From the NCBI GenBank assembly GCA_017430225.1, contig JAFRNK010000111.1:1-62583 (forward strand): a stretch of 62,583 nucleotides of DNA, in the 5' to 3' direction. Position numbers and translations under genes: made by a program. The stretch comes from Clostridia bacterium (GTDB taxonomy: Bacteria; Bacillota; Clostridia; Christensenellales; Aristaeellaceae). The notes beneath the pieces were generated by a model. That model was not told where the DNA came from and did not search any database. It was given only the letters and a program-made list of their open reading frames with translations. Within the stretch, counting starts at the first letter, position 1; the number at the start of each line of letters is the position of its first letter. Of the stretch, positions 27,087-35,522 are shown piece by piece.

Positions 27087-28133
27087 ATGTCTAATCCATA
27101 CACGCTGGTTTTCGGTCAGCCGCCGCTTGAAGTAGTGGAGCGTACGGCGCAGGCGGAGCGGATCGTCAGCGATTTCTGCCAGGAGAGGCCTTCCAATTAC
27201 CTGAATCTGGTCACCGGCATCCGCGGATGCGGGAAAACGGTATTCATTACCCAGATCGCCCACCGTCTGCGGGAAAAGCCGGAGTGGATTGTCGTTGATC
27301 TGAATGCGCAGAGGGATCTGTTGTACAGCCTGGCTGCCAAACTGGCGAGCCACCAGACCCTGAGCCAGTGGTTTCAGGAAGCGGAGATCAACCTGCAGGC
27401 GTTCGGCGTGAATGTGGGGCTGAAAAAAGCGCCCGCGGCGACAGATATTGAGGATGTTCTGATCAGGATGCTGCGCAGCATCCAAAAGCATCATCTCCGC
27501 GTACTGGTGACCATCGATGAAGCGACCAACAGCCGTGAAATCAGGGCTTTTGCAAGCGCTTACCAGATTTTTATCCGGGAAGGACTGCCGGTTTTCCTGC
27601 TGATGACGGGTCTGTATCACCAGATCGAACGCCTGCGCAACGCAGAGGGAATGACCTTTCTGGAACGGGCGCCGCGCACGGTATTGGCGCCGCTGAGCTT
27701 TATCCCCATGGTCCGCAAGTATATGGAAACGCTGAAAATCTCCGAGGAGAAAGCGACCCGCCTGGCAAAAGCGACCAAAGGATATGCGTTTGCCTTCCAG
27801 ACTGTCGGTTATTTCTGCTGGGAATACCCTGAAAATGAGAATGAAGCGATGTCCCGCGCCAGAGATTACCTGTCGGAATTCGCATATCAGAAAATCTGGT
27901 CTGAACTTTCCAAGAATGACCGGGATGTCGTACTGGCTGTTCAGCGGGTTCCATCCGGTGAAATCTCAGGCATACGCAGTATCCTCGGATGGACCAGCAA
28001 TCAGTTCAATCCCTATCGCGACCGGCTGCTGAAAACAGGGGTACTGATGAGTCCCCAGTCAGGATATGTATCATTGGCGCTGCCCTGGTTTGGGGAAGTG
28101 GCGGTGAATTTTGAGGAGATAAACAATGCCTAA
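27087..28133 (+). CDS. AAA/STAND-type ATPase with C-terminal winged helix, inside the car operon
   Basis: A 348-residue ATPase. Walker A is GIRGCGKT (about residues 48-55) and Walker B is RVLVTIDEA (about 139-147). The middle resembles AAA/Orc-type ATPases (IPMVRKYMETLKISEEKATRLAKA). The C-terminal 70 residues (SKNDRDVVLAVQ, SILGWTSNQFNPYRDRLLKTGVL) look like a winged helix. So it could bind DNA, and the repeats over its own promoter are the obvious candidate target. Start at 27087 follows AAGGAGGG. The stop overlaps the carB start by 8 bases. It is not part of carbamoyl phosphate synthesis in any organism I know. Family function is unknown to me. Confidence 0.8.
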   Translation: MSNPYTLVFGQPPLEVVERTAQAERIVSDFCQERPSNYLNLVTGIRGCGKTVFITQIAHRLREKPEWIVVDLNAQRDLLYSLAAKLASHQTLSQWFQEAEINLQAFGVNVGLKKAPAATDIEDVLIRMLRSIQKHHLRVLVTIDEATNSREIRAFASAYQIFIREGLPVFLLMTGLYHQIERLRNAEGMTFLERAPRTVLAPLSFIPMVRKYMETLKISEEKATRLAKATKGYAFAFQTVGYFCWEYPENENEAMSRARDYLSEFAYQKIWSELSKNDRDVVLAVQRVPSGEISGIRSILGWTSNQFNPYRDRLLKTGVLMSPQSGYVSLALPWFGEVAVNFEEINNA

Positions 28134-31100
28134 AGACGCAACCATCCGCAAAGTGCTGATGATCGGCTCGGGGCCGATCGTGATCGGGCAGGCGGCGGAA
28201 TTTGACTACGCGGGTGCGCAGGCCTGCCGGGTGCTCAGGGACGAGGGTATCAATGTGGTGCTGGTGAACTCGAACCCGGCCACCATCATGACCGACAAGC
28301 ATCTGGCGGACGAGATCTACCTGGAACCGCTGACCGTGGAGACGGTGGCGCGCATCATCGAGAAGGAGCGGCCGGACGGGCTGCTGGCGGGGCTGGGCGG
28401 CCAGACGGCGCTGACCCTGGCCATGCAGCTGAGCAGATTCGGCGTGCTGGAAAAGTACGGCGTGCGCCTGCTGGGCAGCCCCATCGAGGCCATCGAGCGC
28501 GCGGAGGACCGGGAAAAATTCCGCGAGACGATGGAAGCCCTGGGCGAGCCCTGTGTGCCCTCCGAGATCGCGGAAACGCTGGAGGACGCGGTGAAAGCCG
28601 CTTCCGATATCGGCTATCCGGTCATCGTGCGTCCGGCCTACACCCTGGGCGGCAGCGGCGGCGGCATCGCCGGCAGCGAGGACGAGCTGCGTGTCATTGC
28701 GCGCACGGGCCTGGAGCTTTCGCCCATCACCCAGGTGCTGATCGAAAAGTGCATCTCCGGCTGGAAAGAGATCGAATTTGAGACCATGCGGGACGGCGCG
28801 GGCAACGTGATCGCCGTCTGCTCCATGGAAAACGTGGATCCCGTGGGCGTGCATACCGGCGATTCCATCGTGGTGGCCCCGGCGCTGACCCTGTCGGACA
28901 AGGAATACCAGATGCTGCGCAGCGCCTCCCTCCGGATGATCGAGGCCATCGGCATCGTGGGCGGGTGCAACTGCCAGTTCGCGTTGAATCCGGACAGCTT
29001 CGAGTACGCGGTGATCGAGGTCAACCCGCGCGTATCCCGGTCTTCGGCCCTGGCCAGCAAGGCCACGGGCTATCCCATCGCCAAGCTGACCACTCGCATC
29101 GCCCTGGGCTACACCCTGGACGAGATCGCCAACGACATCACCGGAAAAACCTGCGCCTGCTTCGAGCCGACGCTGGACTACGTAGTGGTCAAGTACCCCA
29201 AGTGGCCTTTCGACAAGTTCTCCGGCGCTTCCCGCCGCCTTGGCACGCAGATGAAGGCCACCGGCGAGGTCATGGCCATCGGCCAGTGCTTCGAGGAAGC
29301 CCTGATGAAGGCGGTGCGCGGCGCGGAGATCGGGCTGAACACGCTGAATGCGGCGCCGCTGAACAGCGACACGCTGGACGAACGCCTCAATGCGCAGGAC
29401 GACCGGCGGCTGTTTACCGTGTTCGAGGCCTTGAAAGCGGGCCGGACGGTGGACGAGCTGTACGCCGTGACGAAGATTGACCGTTGGTTCCTGTACCGGC
29501 TGCAGTACATGGCGCAGTTTGAAGAAAACCTGAAAAGCGGCCTGACGGAGGAAAAATACCGCGAGGCCAAGCGCCTGGGATATCCGGACGATGCGGTCCG
29601 GAAGCTCAGCGGGGCGGCGGAGCTGCCCGCTCATCAGATGAGTTATAAAATGGTGGATACCTGCGGCGCGGAGTTCGCCGCGGAGACGCCGTATTTCTAC
29701 AGCTGCCCGTCCGGCTTCTGTGAGAGCCGGGCGCTGCCTCGCAGCGGCAAGCCGGTCATCGCGGTGCTGGGCTCCGGCCCTATCCGCATCGGCCAGGGCA
29801 TTGAGTTCGATTACAGCTCGGTGCACTGCGTCTGGACGCTCAGGGAAATGGGCTACGATGTGGTCATCATCAACAACAACCCGGAAACCGTGTCCACGGA
29901 CTATGACACGGCGGACCGGCTGTACTTCGAGCCCCTGTACCCCGAAGACGTGATGAACATCCTGCGGGTGGAGAATCCCATCGGCGTGGTGGTGGCCTTC
30001 GGTGGGCAGACAGCTATCAAGCTGACGAAATTCCTGGACGGGCAGGGTATCCGCATCCTGGGCACCAGCGCGGAGGGCATCGACCTGGCGGAGGACCGCG
30101 AGCGCTTCGACGCGCTGCTGGAGCGGTTCCGCATCCGGCGCCCGCGGGGGCATTCCGTGCGCACCCTGGAGGAAGCGGTCCATGCTGCGGAGGATCTGGG
30201 CTATCCGGTGCTCCTGAGGCCCTCCTACGTCATCGGCGGGCAGAACATGACCATCTCCCGCGGGGAGAAGGACACGGTGGCTTACATGGAGCGCATCCTG
30301 GCGGGCGGCATCGAGAATCCGGTGCTCATCGACCAGTACCTGCCCGGCATCGAGCTGGAGGTTGACGTGATCTCCGACGGCGAGGACGTGCTCATCCCCG
30401 GCATCATGGAGCACATCGAGCGCGCGGGCGTGCACTCGGGCGACTCCATCGCGGTCTATCCGCCCTACAACCTGAACGACATCGACTTAAAGCGCGTATG
30501 CGACTGCTCCGAAAAACTGGCGCTGGCGCTGGGCACCAAGGGCCTGGTGAACATCCAGTACCTGATTTACGAGAACGAATTGTACGTCATCGAGGTCAAT
30601 CCCCGGGCTTCCCGCACGATCCCCTACATCAGCAAGGTGACCCAGGTGCCCATGGTGGATCTGGCGGCTCGGGTGATGCTGGGCGAACGCCTGACCGACC
30701 TGGGCTACGGTACCGGGCTGTACCGCACGCCGCCCTATACGGCGGTGAAGGTGCCGGTATTCTCTTTCGAGAAGCTGAACGACGCGAACTCCATCCTCGG
30801 TCCGGAAATGAAGTCCACCGGCGAGGTGCTGGGCATCGGCAAGACCGTCAGCGAGGCCCTGTTCAAGGGCCTGACCGCCGCGGGCTTCACCGTGCCGGAT
30901 CTGCACGGGCACGAACGGGGCATCCTGATCAGCGTGGCGGAAAACGATTATGAGGACATCCTCTCCCTGGCGAAGCGCTTCAGCGATCTGGGGCTGACCC
31001 TGTATGCCACCACCGGGACGGCGGAATCCATTCGCCGCATGGGCATCCCCGTGCAGCCCGTGAAGAACGCCACCGAGTCCGGCGAGATCCGCGAGCTGAT

Positions 31101-32157
31101 GGAAAGCGGCGCGCTGAGCTACATCATCTACACCGGCGCGGTGCAGGACACCACGGTGGGCGACTATACGCTGCTCCACCGCCGGGCCATGCAGCTGGGC
31201 ATTCCCTGCCTGACGTCGCTGGACACCGCAAACGCGCTGGCGGGCATCATCGAGAGCCGCTTCACCGGGCGGAATACGGAGCTGGTGGACATTAACGCCA
31301 TGCGCGCCTGGCGGCAGAAGATCCACTTTGCCAAGATGCACTCCTGCGGCAACGACTATATCTTTGTGGAGAACTTCGACGGCGGCATCACCTGCCCCGA
31401 ATCCCTGTGCGTGTCGCTGTGCGCGCCGCACTATGGCATCGGCGGCGACGGCATCGTGCTGATCGAGCACAGCCGGGTGGCGGACGCGAAAATGCGCTCC
31501 TTCAACCGCGACGGCAGCGAGGGGCGCATGGCGGGCAACAACCTGCGCTGCGTGGCCAAGTACCTGTACGACAAAGGTTACGTGCGCAGCGAGTTCATGT
31601 CCATCGAGACGGCCTCGGGCGTCCACCGGGTTCGGGTCTACCTGCGGGACGGAAAGGTCAGTTCCGTCACCGCGGATATGGGTCCGGCCAGCCTGAAGGC
31701 TGAAGAGATCCCGGTGGTCAGCAATCAGCCCACGGTGGTCAATCGGGCGGTGACCATCGGCGGCCGGGAATGGAACATCACCTGCGTGTCCGTGGGCAAC
31801 CCCCACTGCGTGGTGTTCATGGACGGCATCGACGGCCTGGACGTGGGCGCCGTCGGGCCCCAGTTCGAATATGCCTCCCTGTTCCCGGAGCGCGTCAATA
31901 CCGAGTTCGTGCGCGTGGTCAACCGCACCTGCCTCAGGATGCGCGTGTGGGAGCGCGGCAACGGCGAGACCCTGGCCTGCGGCACGGGCGCCTGCGCCGC
32001 GGTGGCCGCCGCCATCGAGAACGGCTACTGCGCGTCGGACACTGACGTACTGGTCAAGGTCAAGGGCGGCGACCTGACGGTACGCTGCAGCGCGGAGAAC
32101 AATATCACCCTCACCGGCGAAGCGGTGCTCGTTTATGAAGGAGAGTTTGAATACTGA
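28126..32157 (+). CDS. carB: CarB-DapF fusion: carbamoyl-phosphate synthase large subunit with a diaminopimelate epimerase domain
   Basis: A 1343-residue fusion. Residues 1 to about 1060 are a complete CarB: two ATP-grasp halves (GSGPIVIGQAAEFDYAG and, in the second half, GSGPIRIGQGIEFDYSS), NPRVSRSSALASKATGYP, and the MGS-like allosteric domain ending VDINAMRAW. Residues 1066-1343 match DapF: KMHSCGNDYIFV, GIGGDGIVLIE, DGSEGRM, CGTGACAAVAAA. In DapF two cysteines do the proton exchange. The second is present (Cys1285). The first, normally in MCGN, is Ala1136 here (RMAGNN). The start overlaps the ATPase stop. Only one start is seen for the whole frame, although an internal start cannot be excluded. 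Confidence 0.92.
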   Translation: MPKDATIRKVLMIGSGPIVIGQAAEFDYAGAQACRVLRDEGINVVLVNSNPATIMTDKHLADEIYLEPLTVETVARIIEKERPDGLLAGLGGQTALTLAMQLSRFGVLEKYGVRLLGSPIEAIERAEDREKFRETMEALGEPCVPSEIAETLEDAVKAASDIGYPVIVRPAYTLGGSGGGIAGSEDELRVIARTGLELSPITQVLIEKCISGWKEIEFETMRDGAGNVIAVCSMENVDPVGVHTGDSIVVAPALTLSDKEYQMLRSASLRMIEAIGIVGGCNCQFALNPDSFEYAVIEVNPRVSRSSALASKATGYPIAKLTTRIALGYTLDEIANDITGKTCACFEPTLDYVVVKYPKWPFDKFSGASRRLGTQMKATGEVMAIGQCFEEALMKAVRGAEIGLNTLNAAPLNSDTLDERLNAQDDRRLFTVFEALKAGRTVDELYAVTKIDRWFLYRLQYMAQFEENLKSGLTEEKYREAKRLGYPDDAVRKLSGAAELPAHQMSYKMVDTCGAEFAAETPYFYSCPSGFCESRALPRSGKPVIAVLGSGPIRIGQGIEFDYSSVHCVWTLREMGYDVVIINNNPETVSTDYDTADRLYFEPLYPEDVMNILRVENPIGVVVAFGGQTAIKLTKFLDGQGIRILGTSAEGIDLAEDRERFDALLERFRIRRPRGHSVRTLEEAVHAAEDLGYPVLLRPSYVIGGQNMTISRGEKDTVAYMERILAGGIENPVLIDQYLPGIELEVDVISDGEDVLIPGIMEHIERAGVHSGDSIAVYPPYNLNDIDLKRVCDCSEKLALALGTKGLVNIQYLIYENELYVIEVNPRASRTIPYISKVTQVPMVDLAARVMLGERLTDLGYGTGLYRTPPYTAVKVPVFSFEKLNDANSILGPEMKSTGEVLGIGKTVSEALFKGLTAAGFTVPDLHGHERGILISVAENDYEDILSLAKRFSDLGLTLYATTGTAESIRRMGIPVQPVKNATESGEIRELMESGALSYIIYTGAVQDTTVGDYTLLHRRAMQLGIPCLTSLDTANALAGIIESRFTGRNTELVDINAMRAWRQKIHFAKMHSCGNDYIFVENFDGGITCPESLCVSLCAPHYGIGGDGIVLIEHSRVADAKMRSFNRDGSEGRMAGNNLRCVAKYLYDKGYVRSEFMSIETASGVHRVRVYLRDGKVSSVTADMGPASLKAEEIPVVSNQPTVVNRAVTIGGREWNITCVSVGNPHCVVFMDGIDGLDVGAVGPQFEYASLFPERVNTEFVRVVNRTCLRMRVWERGNGETLACGTGACAAVAAAIENGYCASDTDVLVKVKGGDLTVRCSAENNITLTGEAVLVYEGEFEY

Positions 32158-32181
32158 GAAACAAGGAAAAAGGAGATATTG

Positions 32182-33009
32182 ATGCTGCAATTCGGAATGC
32201 CGACGCTCATTGAGAACCGCACGCTGGAGGACAACGCCGCCCTGTGCGCCAGCCTGGGACTCAGGTTCGTCGAGCTGAATATGAATTTCCCGGAATACCA
32301 GGTGGAATGCCTGGAGCAGACGGATTTCCTGCTGCGGACCGCGGAACGGTACGGCATCTATTACACCGTCCATCTGGACGAAAACCTGAACATCGCGGAT
32401 TTCAACCGCCTCGTGACAGGCGCGTATCTGGAGACCGTGCGCCGGTCTGTTTCAGCGGCAAAGAAACTCCTGTGCCTGCGCGCCAGGTACGGGGACGAAA
32501 GCCAGCCCCTGACCCTGAATATGCACATGAACCACGGCATTTACATCACCCTGCCAGACCGCAAGGTGCAGATGTACGAGCGGGATTTTGAGACCTATAT
32601 GAAATCCTTCGCCGCGTTTCGTGCCCTGTGCGAGGACTGGATCGGGGACAGCGATATCATGATCGCCGTGGAAAACACCGACGGATTCCGCGATTATGAG
32701 AAGAAGGCCGTCGAGTACCTGCTGGAGAGCCCGAAGTTCGGCCTGACCTGGGATATCGGACACTCGAAAGCGGTCCGCGAGAAGGACGTACCGTTTATTC
32801 TCGGGCATCGGGAGCATTTGATCCACTTTCACATTCACGACGGGACGGAAACGCCGCCCAGGAACCACCTCGCGCTCAGCGACGGGGAGATCGATCTCGG
32901 AGAGCGGCTGCGCCTGGCCGAAAGCAGGAACGCGCGCTGCGTCCTCGAGACGAAGACTGTCGACGCGCTGAAACGGTCGGTGCAGTGGCTGCGGGAACAA
33001 TATTATTAA
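32182..33009 (+). CDS. Sugar phosphate isomerase/epimerase family protein (AP endonuclease 2-like TIM barrel)
   Basis: A 275-residue TIM-barrel protein. The pattern LRFVELNMNFPEYQ, TVHLDENLNIADF, IAVENTDGF, LTWDIGHSKAV and HFHIHDG follows the xylose-isomerase-like/AP endonuclease 2 superfamily with metal ligands His, Glu, Asp and His on successive strands. Substrate is unknown. ATG at 32182 has AAAGGAG 6 bases upstream. It follows carB-dapF by 24 bases and probably shares its transcript, but no pathway link is obvious. Confidence 0.82.
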   Translation: MLQFGMPTLIENRTLEDNAALCASLGLRFVELNMNFPEYQVECLEQTDFLLRTAERYGIYYTVHLDENLNIADFNRLVTGAYLETVRRSVSAAKKLLCLRARYGDESQPLTLNMHMNHGIYITLPDRKVQMYERDFETYMKSFAAFRALCEDWIGDSDIMIAVENTDGFRDYEKKAVEYLLESPKFGLTWDIGHSKAVREKDVPFILGHREHLIHFHIHDGTETPPRNHLALSDGEIDLGERLRLAESRNARCVLETKTVDALKRSVQWLREQYY

Positions 33010-33023
33010 AGGAGCTGAAGAAA

Positions 33024-33137
33024 ATGGATATGAACATTCTTTTGGGACTGTAGGATTTCAGGAACGGTATCGGCGCGTTCCTGACGGATTTTCTGGCGAA
33101 AATGACCTTTCTGGGCGAACTGAATTCAGTATGGTGA
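33024..33137 (+). pseudogene. Remnant of a PAP2-type phosphatase N-terminus
   Basis: Starting at an ATG 10 bases after AAAGGAG, the frame reads MDMNILLGL, then TAG (33051), then DFRNGIGAFLTDFLAKMTF and LGELNSVW, then TGA. This resembles the first 40 residues of clostridial PAP2-family membrane phosphatases, in which the TAG position is usually a sense codon (a CAG to TAG change would explain it). The rest of the gene is missing. I read it as gene debris, not as recoding. Confidence 0.5.
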
Positions 33138-33733
33138 GTTTCTCTGACCTGATGAAGCAATACGGCCGAGGCGCGGCGGCCCCTGAAGCGGGGCCTGCGG
33201 AGGAGACCGGCGCTGTCGACACCTACTTCGTCACCCGTCCGGATAACGGCACGAACATGGTTTTCCTGCCCTTTGCGGATCAGATCCTGTTCGACAGTTA
33301 CAATCTTTTTACCGCGAAGCCCGGCGTCACTTCCCTGGTGGCGGCCATGGACCTGCCGGAGCCGGAGGAAGTGGATTTTCTGGGAGAGTTCAACGAACTG
33401 TTGAAACAGGCGGAAGAGATCACCGCCCGCGGCGAAACGGTCCCGGATGATTTCTTCGATGATTTATATGCCAGGAGCGACCCGGCGTACGGCCGCCGTT
33501 TCTTTGTCAATGCAGGCCGTTCCTTCAACCGGCACGGCAGCGGGACCTACCTGGATCTCGGCGCGTACGGCATTCACCTGTACAGCATCGGCGGGGAGTG
33601 CTATATCCCGTTCCAGACCATGAACGACCTGTTCATGAATCAAAACTATCTGCAGTATATTTACAACGGCAGGACGGTCATCGGCGCGAGCTACGGCTGT
33701 GCGCTGCTGGAGCTGATCCACAATACCAAATAA
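33131..33733 (+). CDS. Uncharacterised protein, possible fragment of an S41-peptidase-type N-terminal region
   Basis: A 200-residue open frame without signal peptide or good ribosome site. Residues about 105-195 (FFDDLYARSDPAYG, TYLDLGAYGIHLYSIGGECYIPFQTMNDLFM and YNGRTVIG) resemble the region that precedes the protease core in secreted S41 family peptidases of Clostridia. The protease domain with its Ser/Lys pair is absent. With the PAP2-like remnant immediately upstream in another frame, this looks like a deletion junction. It may still be made as a short protein. Confidence 0.5.
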   Translation: MVSFSDLMKQYGRGAAAPEAGPAEETGAVDTYFVTRPDNGTNMVFLPFADQILFDSYNLFTAKPGVTSLVAAMDLPEPEEVDFLGEFNELLKQAEEITARGETVPDDFFDDLYARSDPAYGRRFFVNAGRSFNRHGSGTYLDLGAYGIHLYSIGGECYIPFQTMNDLFMNQNYLQYIYNGRTVIGASYGCALLELIHNTK

Positions 33734-33753
33734 TAGTATAACGAACAGGAATC

Positions 33754-33793
33754 GGGGGAAAACCAGCTGGAGACGGCGGCTTCCCCTTTTTTG
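33754..33793 (+). terminator. Possible intrinsic terminator
   Basis: GGGGGAA (33754 on) and TTCCCC (about 33781-33786) flank an inner loop and are followed by TTTTTT. Confidence 0.45.
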
Positions 33794-33878
33794 ATTGTCG
33801 GTGCTTTTCTGAAAGGGAAAAAGATGGTATAATTCCATTCAGGCCGGCAAGGTCGGAAAGCGGATCAGGAGGCACACC

Positions 33879-34673
33879 ATGTACGGAGCGATTTTAGGGG
33901 ACATCATCGGATCCCCGTATGAATTCGACAGGGGCGGCAAGACGAAGGATTTCCCACTGTTTGTTCCGAGTTCCGGGTACACGGACGATACCGTGATGAC
34001 GGTGGCGGTGGCGGAAGCGCTGATGAAGACGGTCGGGAAAGACGATATCTCCGTGAAGTACGAAGTGCAGCGCGCCATGCAGAAGTGGGGGCGGCGATAC
34101 CCTTACGCGGGCTACGGCGTGCGCTTCCGTTCGTGGCTTCACGATAAGGATCCCGAGCCCTACAACAGTTACGGGAACGGCTCCGCCATGCGGGTGTCGG
34201 CCGCCGGATGGCTGTGTGACACCGTTGAGGAGACGCGGCGTCTCGCGCGGCTGACCGCGGAGGTTACGCACAACCATCCGGAGGGCATCAAAGGCGCGGA
34301 GTCGACGGCGTGCGCGATCTTCCTGGCGCGGACGGGCAGCGGAAAAGAAGCGATCAAAGAGTATATCGTCCGGGAGTTCGGTTACGACCTGTCGCGCACC
34401 TGCGATGAGATCCGGCCCAAATACTGCCATGTGGAAAGCTGCCAGGAGACGGTGCCGGAGGCAATCACAGCCTTCCTGGAGGGGACGGGTTTCGAGGACG
34501 TCATCCGCACGGCGGTTTCGCTGGGCGGGGACTGCGATACGCTGACCTGCATCGCCGGCAGTATGGCCGAGGCCTTCTACGGCGTGCCGGAGGAGCTGAA
34601 AGAGGAATGCCTGAAGCGGCTGCCGGAGGATATCGCCGCGGTGGTGAAGAAATTCGACGGTTTCCGCAAATGA
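33879..34673 (+). CDS. ADP-ribosylglycohydrolase family protein
   Basis: A 264-residue protein of the DraG/ARH family, which removes ADP-ribose from proteins or nucleic acids. Motifs: GAILGDIIGSPYEF at the N-terminus, GYTDDTVMTVAVAEAL with the metal-binding TDD, and SLGGDCDTLTCIAGSMAEAFYG with the second metal site. There is no partner ADP-ribosyltransferase nearby, so its substrate is open. A TATAAT box lies at 33828-33833, with a weak -35. The start at 33879 follows AGGAGGCACACC. A strong terminator lies at 34743-34770. Confidence 0.92.
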   Translation: MYGAILGDIIGSPYEFDRGGKTKDFPLFVPSSGYTDDTVMTVAVAEALMKTVGKDDISVKYEVQRAMQKWGRRYPYAGYGVRFRSWLHDKDPEPYNSYGNGSAMRVSAAGWLCDTVEETRRLARLTAEVTHNHPEGIKGAESTACAIFLARTGSGKEAIKEYIVREFGYDLSRTCDEIRPKYCHVESCQETVPEAITAFLEGTGFEDVIRTAVSLGGDCDTLTCIAGSMAEAFYGVPEELKEECLKRLPEDIAAVVKKFDGFRK

Positions 34674-34742
34674 TACGAAAATGATACGGTTTTGATCGCA
34701 TTTTGATCCTTTACAGAGGAAAACGGAATATGCTACGATAAG

Positions 34743-34770
34743 AATACCCGGAACGACCGGGTATTTTTAT
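34743..34770 (+). terminator. Intrinsic terminator
   Basis: AATACCCGG (34743-34751) pairs with CCGGGTATT (34757-34765), followed by TTTAT. It closes the ADP-ribosylglycohydrolase unit. Confidence 0.85.
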
Positions 34771-34773
34771 ATT

Positions 34774-34924
34774 GATTCTCACCTGAATCATGCACATCTG
34801 CGGGCGGTTTCTGCGACATCTCTGCGTCACCCATCCTCACCGTATTTCCGGATACGCTTTCGGACGGCTTCCTTGATCTGTCTCAGAATCCATCCCGCAT
34901 ATGTACATTCATCAGATGAGAATC
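34774..34924 (+). other. Inverted-repeat-bounded interval, possible structured leader of the tail cassette
   Basis: GATTCTCACCTGA (34774-34786) pairs with TCAGATGAGAATC (34912-34924), 12 of 13 positions, closing a 125-base interior. Inside, TCTGCG occurs three times (about 34798-34834), and CGTAT/ATACG can form a short hairpin near 34844-34857. The right arm ends 24 bases before the first tail gene, just ahead of its ribosome site. No known riboswitch is recognised. It may alternatively be a small inserted element. Confidence 0.45.
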
Positions 34925-34947
34925 AGTATTATTTTTGGAGGTGTATC

Positions 34948-35352
34948 ATGCCACAGAACAATGTTGGTACGCGGAGCCCGGGCATCCGGGTGAGCGTGGA
35001 CGGGACGCAGGTCGGCGCGGTATACGGGCTGAAGTGCCCGGAACTGGCGGCCGAAGCGGTGGACGCGACGCCGCTCGACGCGGGCTGGAGCGTCCGGAAG
35101 CCGGTCAGGAAATACGCGGGAGACCTGCGGCTGACCATGCTGCTGAAAGCGGGCGACGCCGGACAGGCGCTGCTGGTCGGGAAGTACCGGACAGCGGAAA
35201 CGGTCACGATGAGCCTGGACGTTCCGGGCGGCCAGAGACTTGCCTGGCAGGGCTGGGTGAGCGCCGTCGCGCTGACAGCAGCGCATCCGGATGCGCCGGT
35301 GTCGCTGGAAGCGGCGGTCTGTGTGAGCGGGGAAGCGGAGGTGACTGCGTGA
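34948..35352 (+). CDS. Phage major tail (tube) protein-like
   Basis: A 134-residue protein. The pattern GIRVSVDGTQVGAVYGLKC, then AEAVDATPLDAGWSVRKPVRKYAG and a series of strands ending in a Val/Ala-rich sheet, is that of siphophage tail-tube proteins. ATG at 34948 is 7 bases after TGGAGG. Its stop overlaps the next start (GTGA). It is the first gene of a compact four-gene set. No head genes, terminase, integrase or tape measure are found near it. Confidence 0.65.
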   Translation: MPQNNVGTRSPGIRVSVDGTQVGAVYGLKCPELAAEAVDATPLDAGWSVRKPVRKYAGDLRLTMLLKAGDAGQALLVGKYRTAETVTMSLDVPGGQRLAWQGWVSAVALTAAHPDAPVSLEAAVCVSGEAEVTA

Positions 35353-35522
35353 ATCCTGAAACGAACGGACGCCTGGAGCCTGAAAAACAGCTTGACGCGG
35401 AGGAACAGGAGCGCGGGCGGCTGCCCTTTGACCGCCGCGAGTGGGCGCTGATGAACGCCGAAGCGCAGGACAGCCTGCGCCGGCAGTACGGAAGGGAGGT
35501 CCGGAGTCATGCTGACGATTGA
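35349..35522 (+). CDS. Small acidic protein in the tail cassette
   Basis: A 57-residue protein starting at GTG, overlapping the tail tube stop by four bases (GTGA). It is highly charged (EPEKQLDAEEQERGRLPFDRREWALM). Tail-assembly chaperones occupy this place in siphophages, but this one is too short to identify. It overlaps the next gene by 14 bases. Confidence 0.55.
   Translation: MNPETNGRLEPEKQLDAEEQERGRLPFDRREWALMNAEAQDSLRRQYGREVRSHADD

Noticed and set aside
28006-30435. 809-codon minus-strand frame opposite carB
   Set aside because: CarB on the plus strand explains this region fully; the minus frame is His/Arg/Val-rich and lacks a ribosome site.
30487-32373. Long minus-strand frame opposite CarB-DapF
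   Set aside because: Same shadow pattern; spans the junction of carB-dapF and the next gene.
33051-33053. TAG readthrough or amber recoding in the PAP2-like remnant
   Set aside because: The frame is also stopped by TGA at 33135 and the rest of the protein is missing, so loss of function is simpler.
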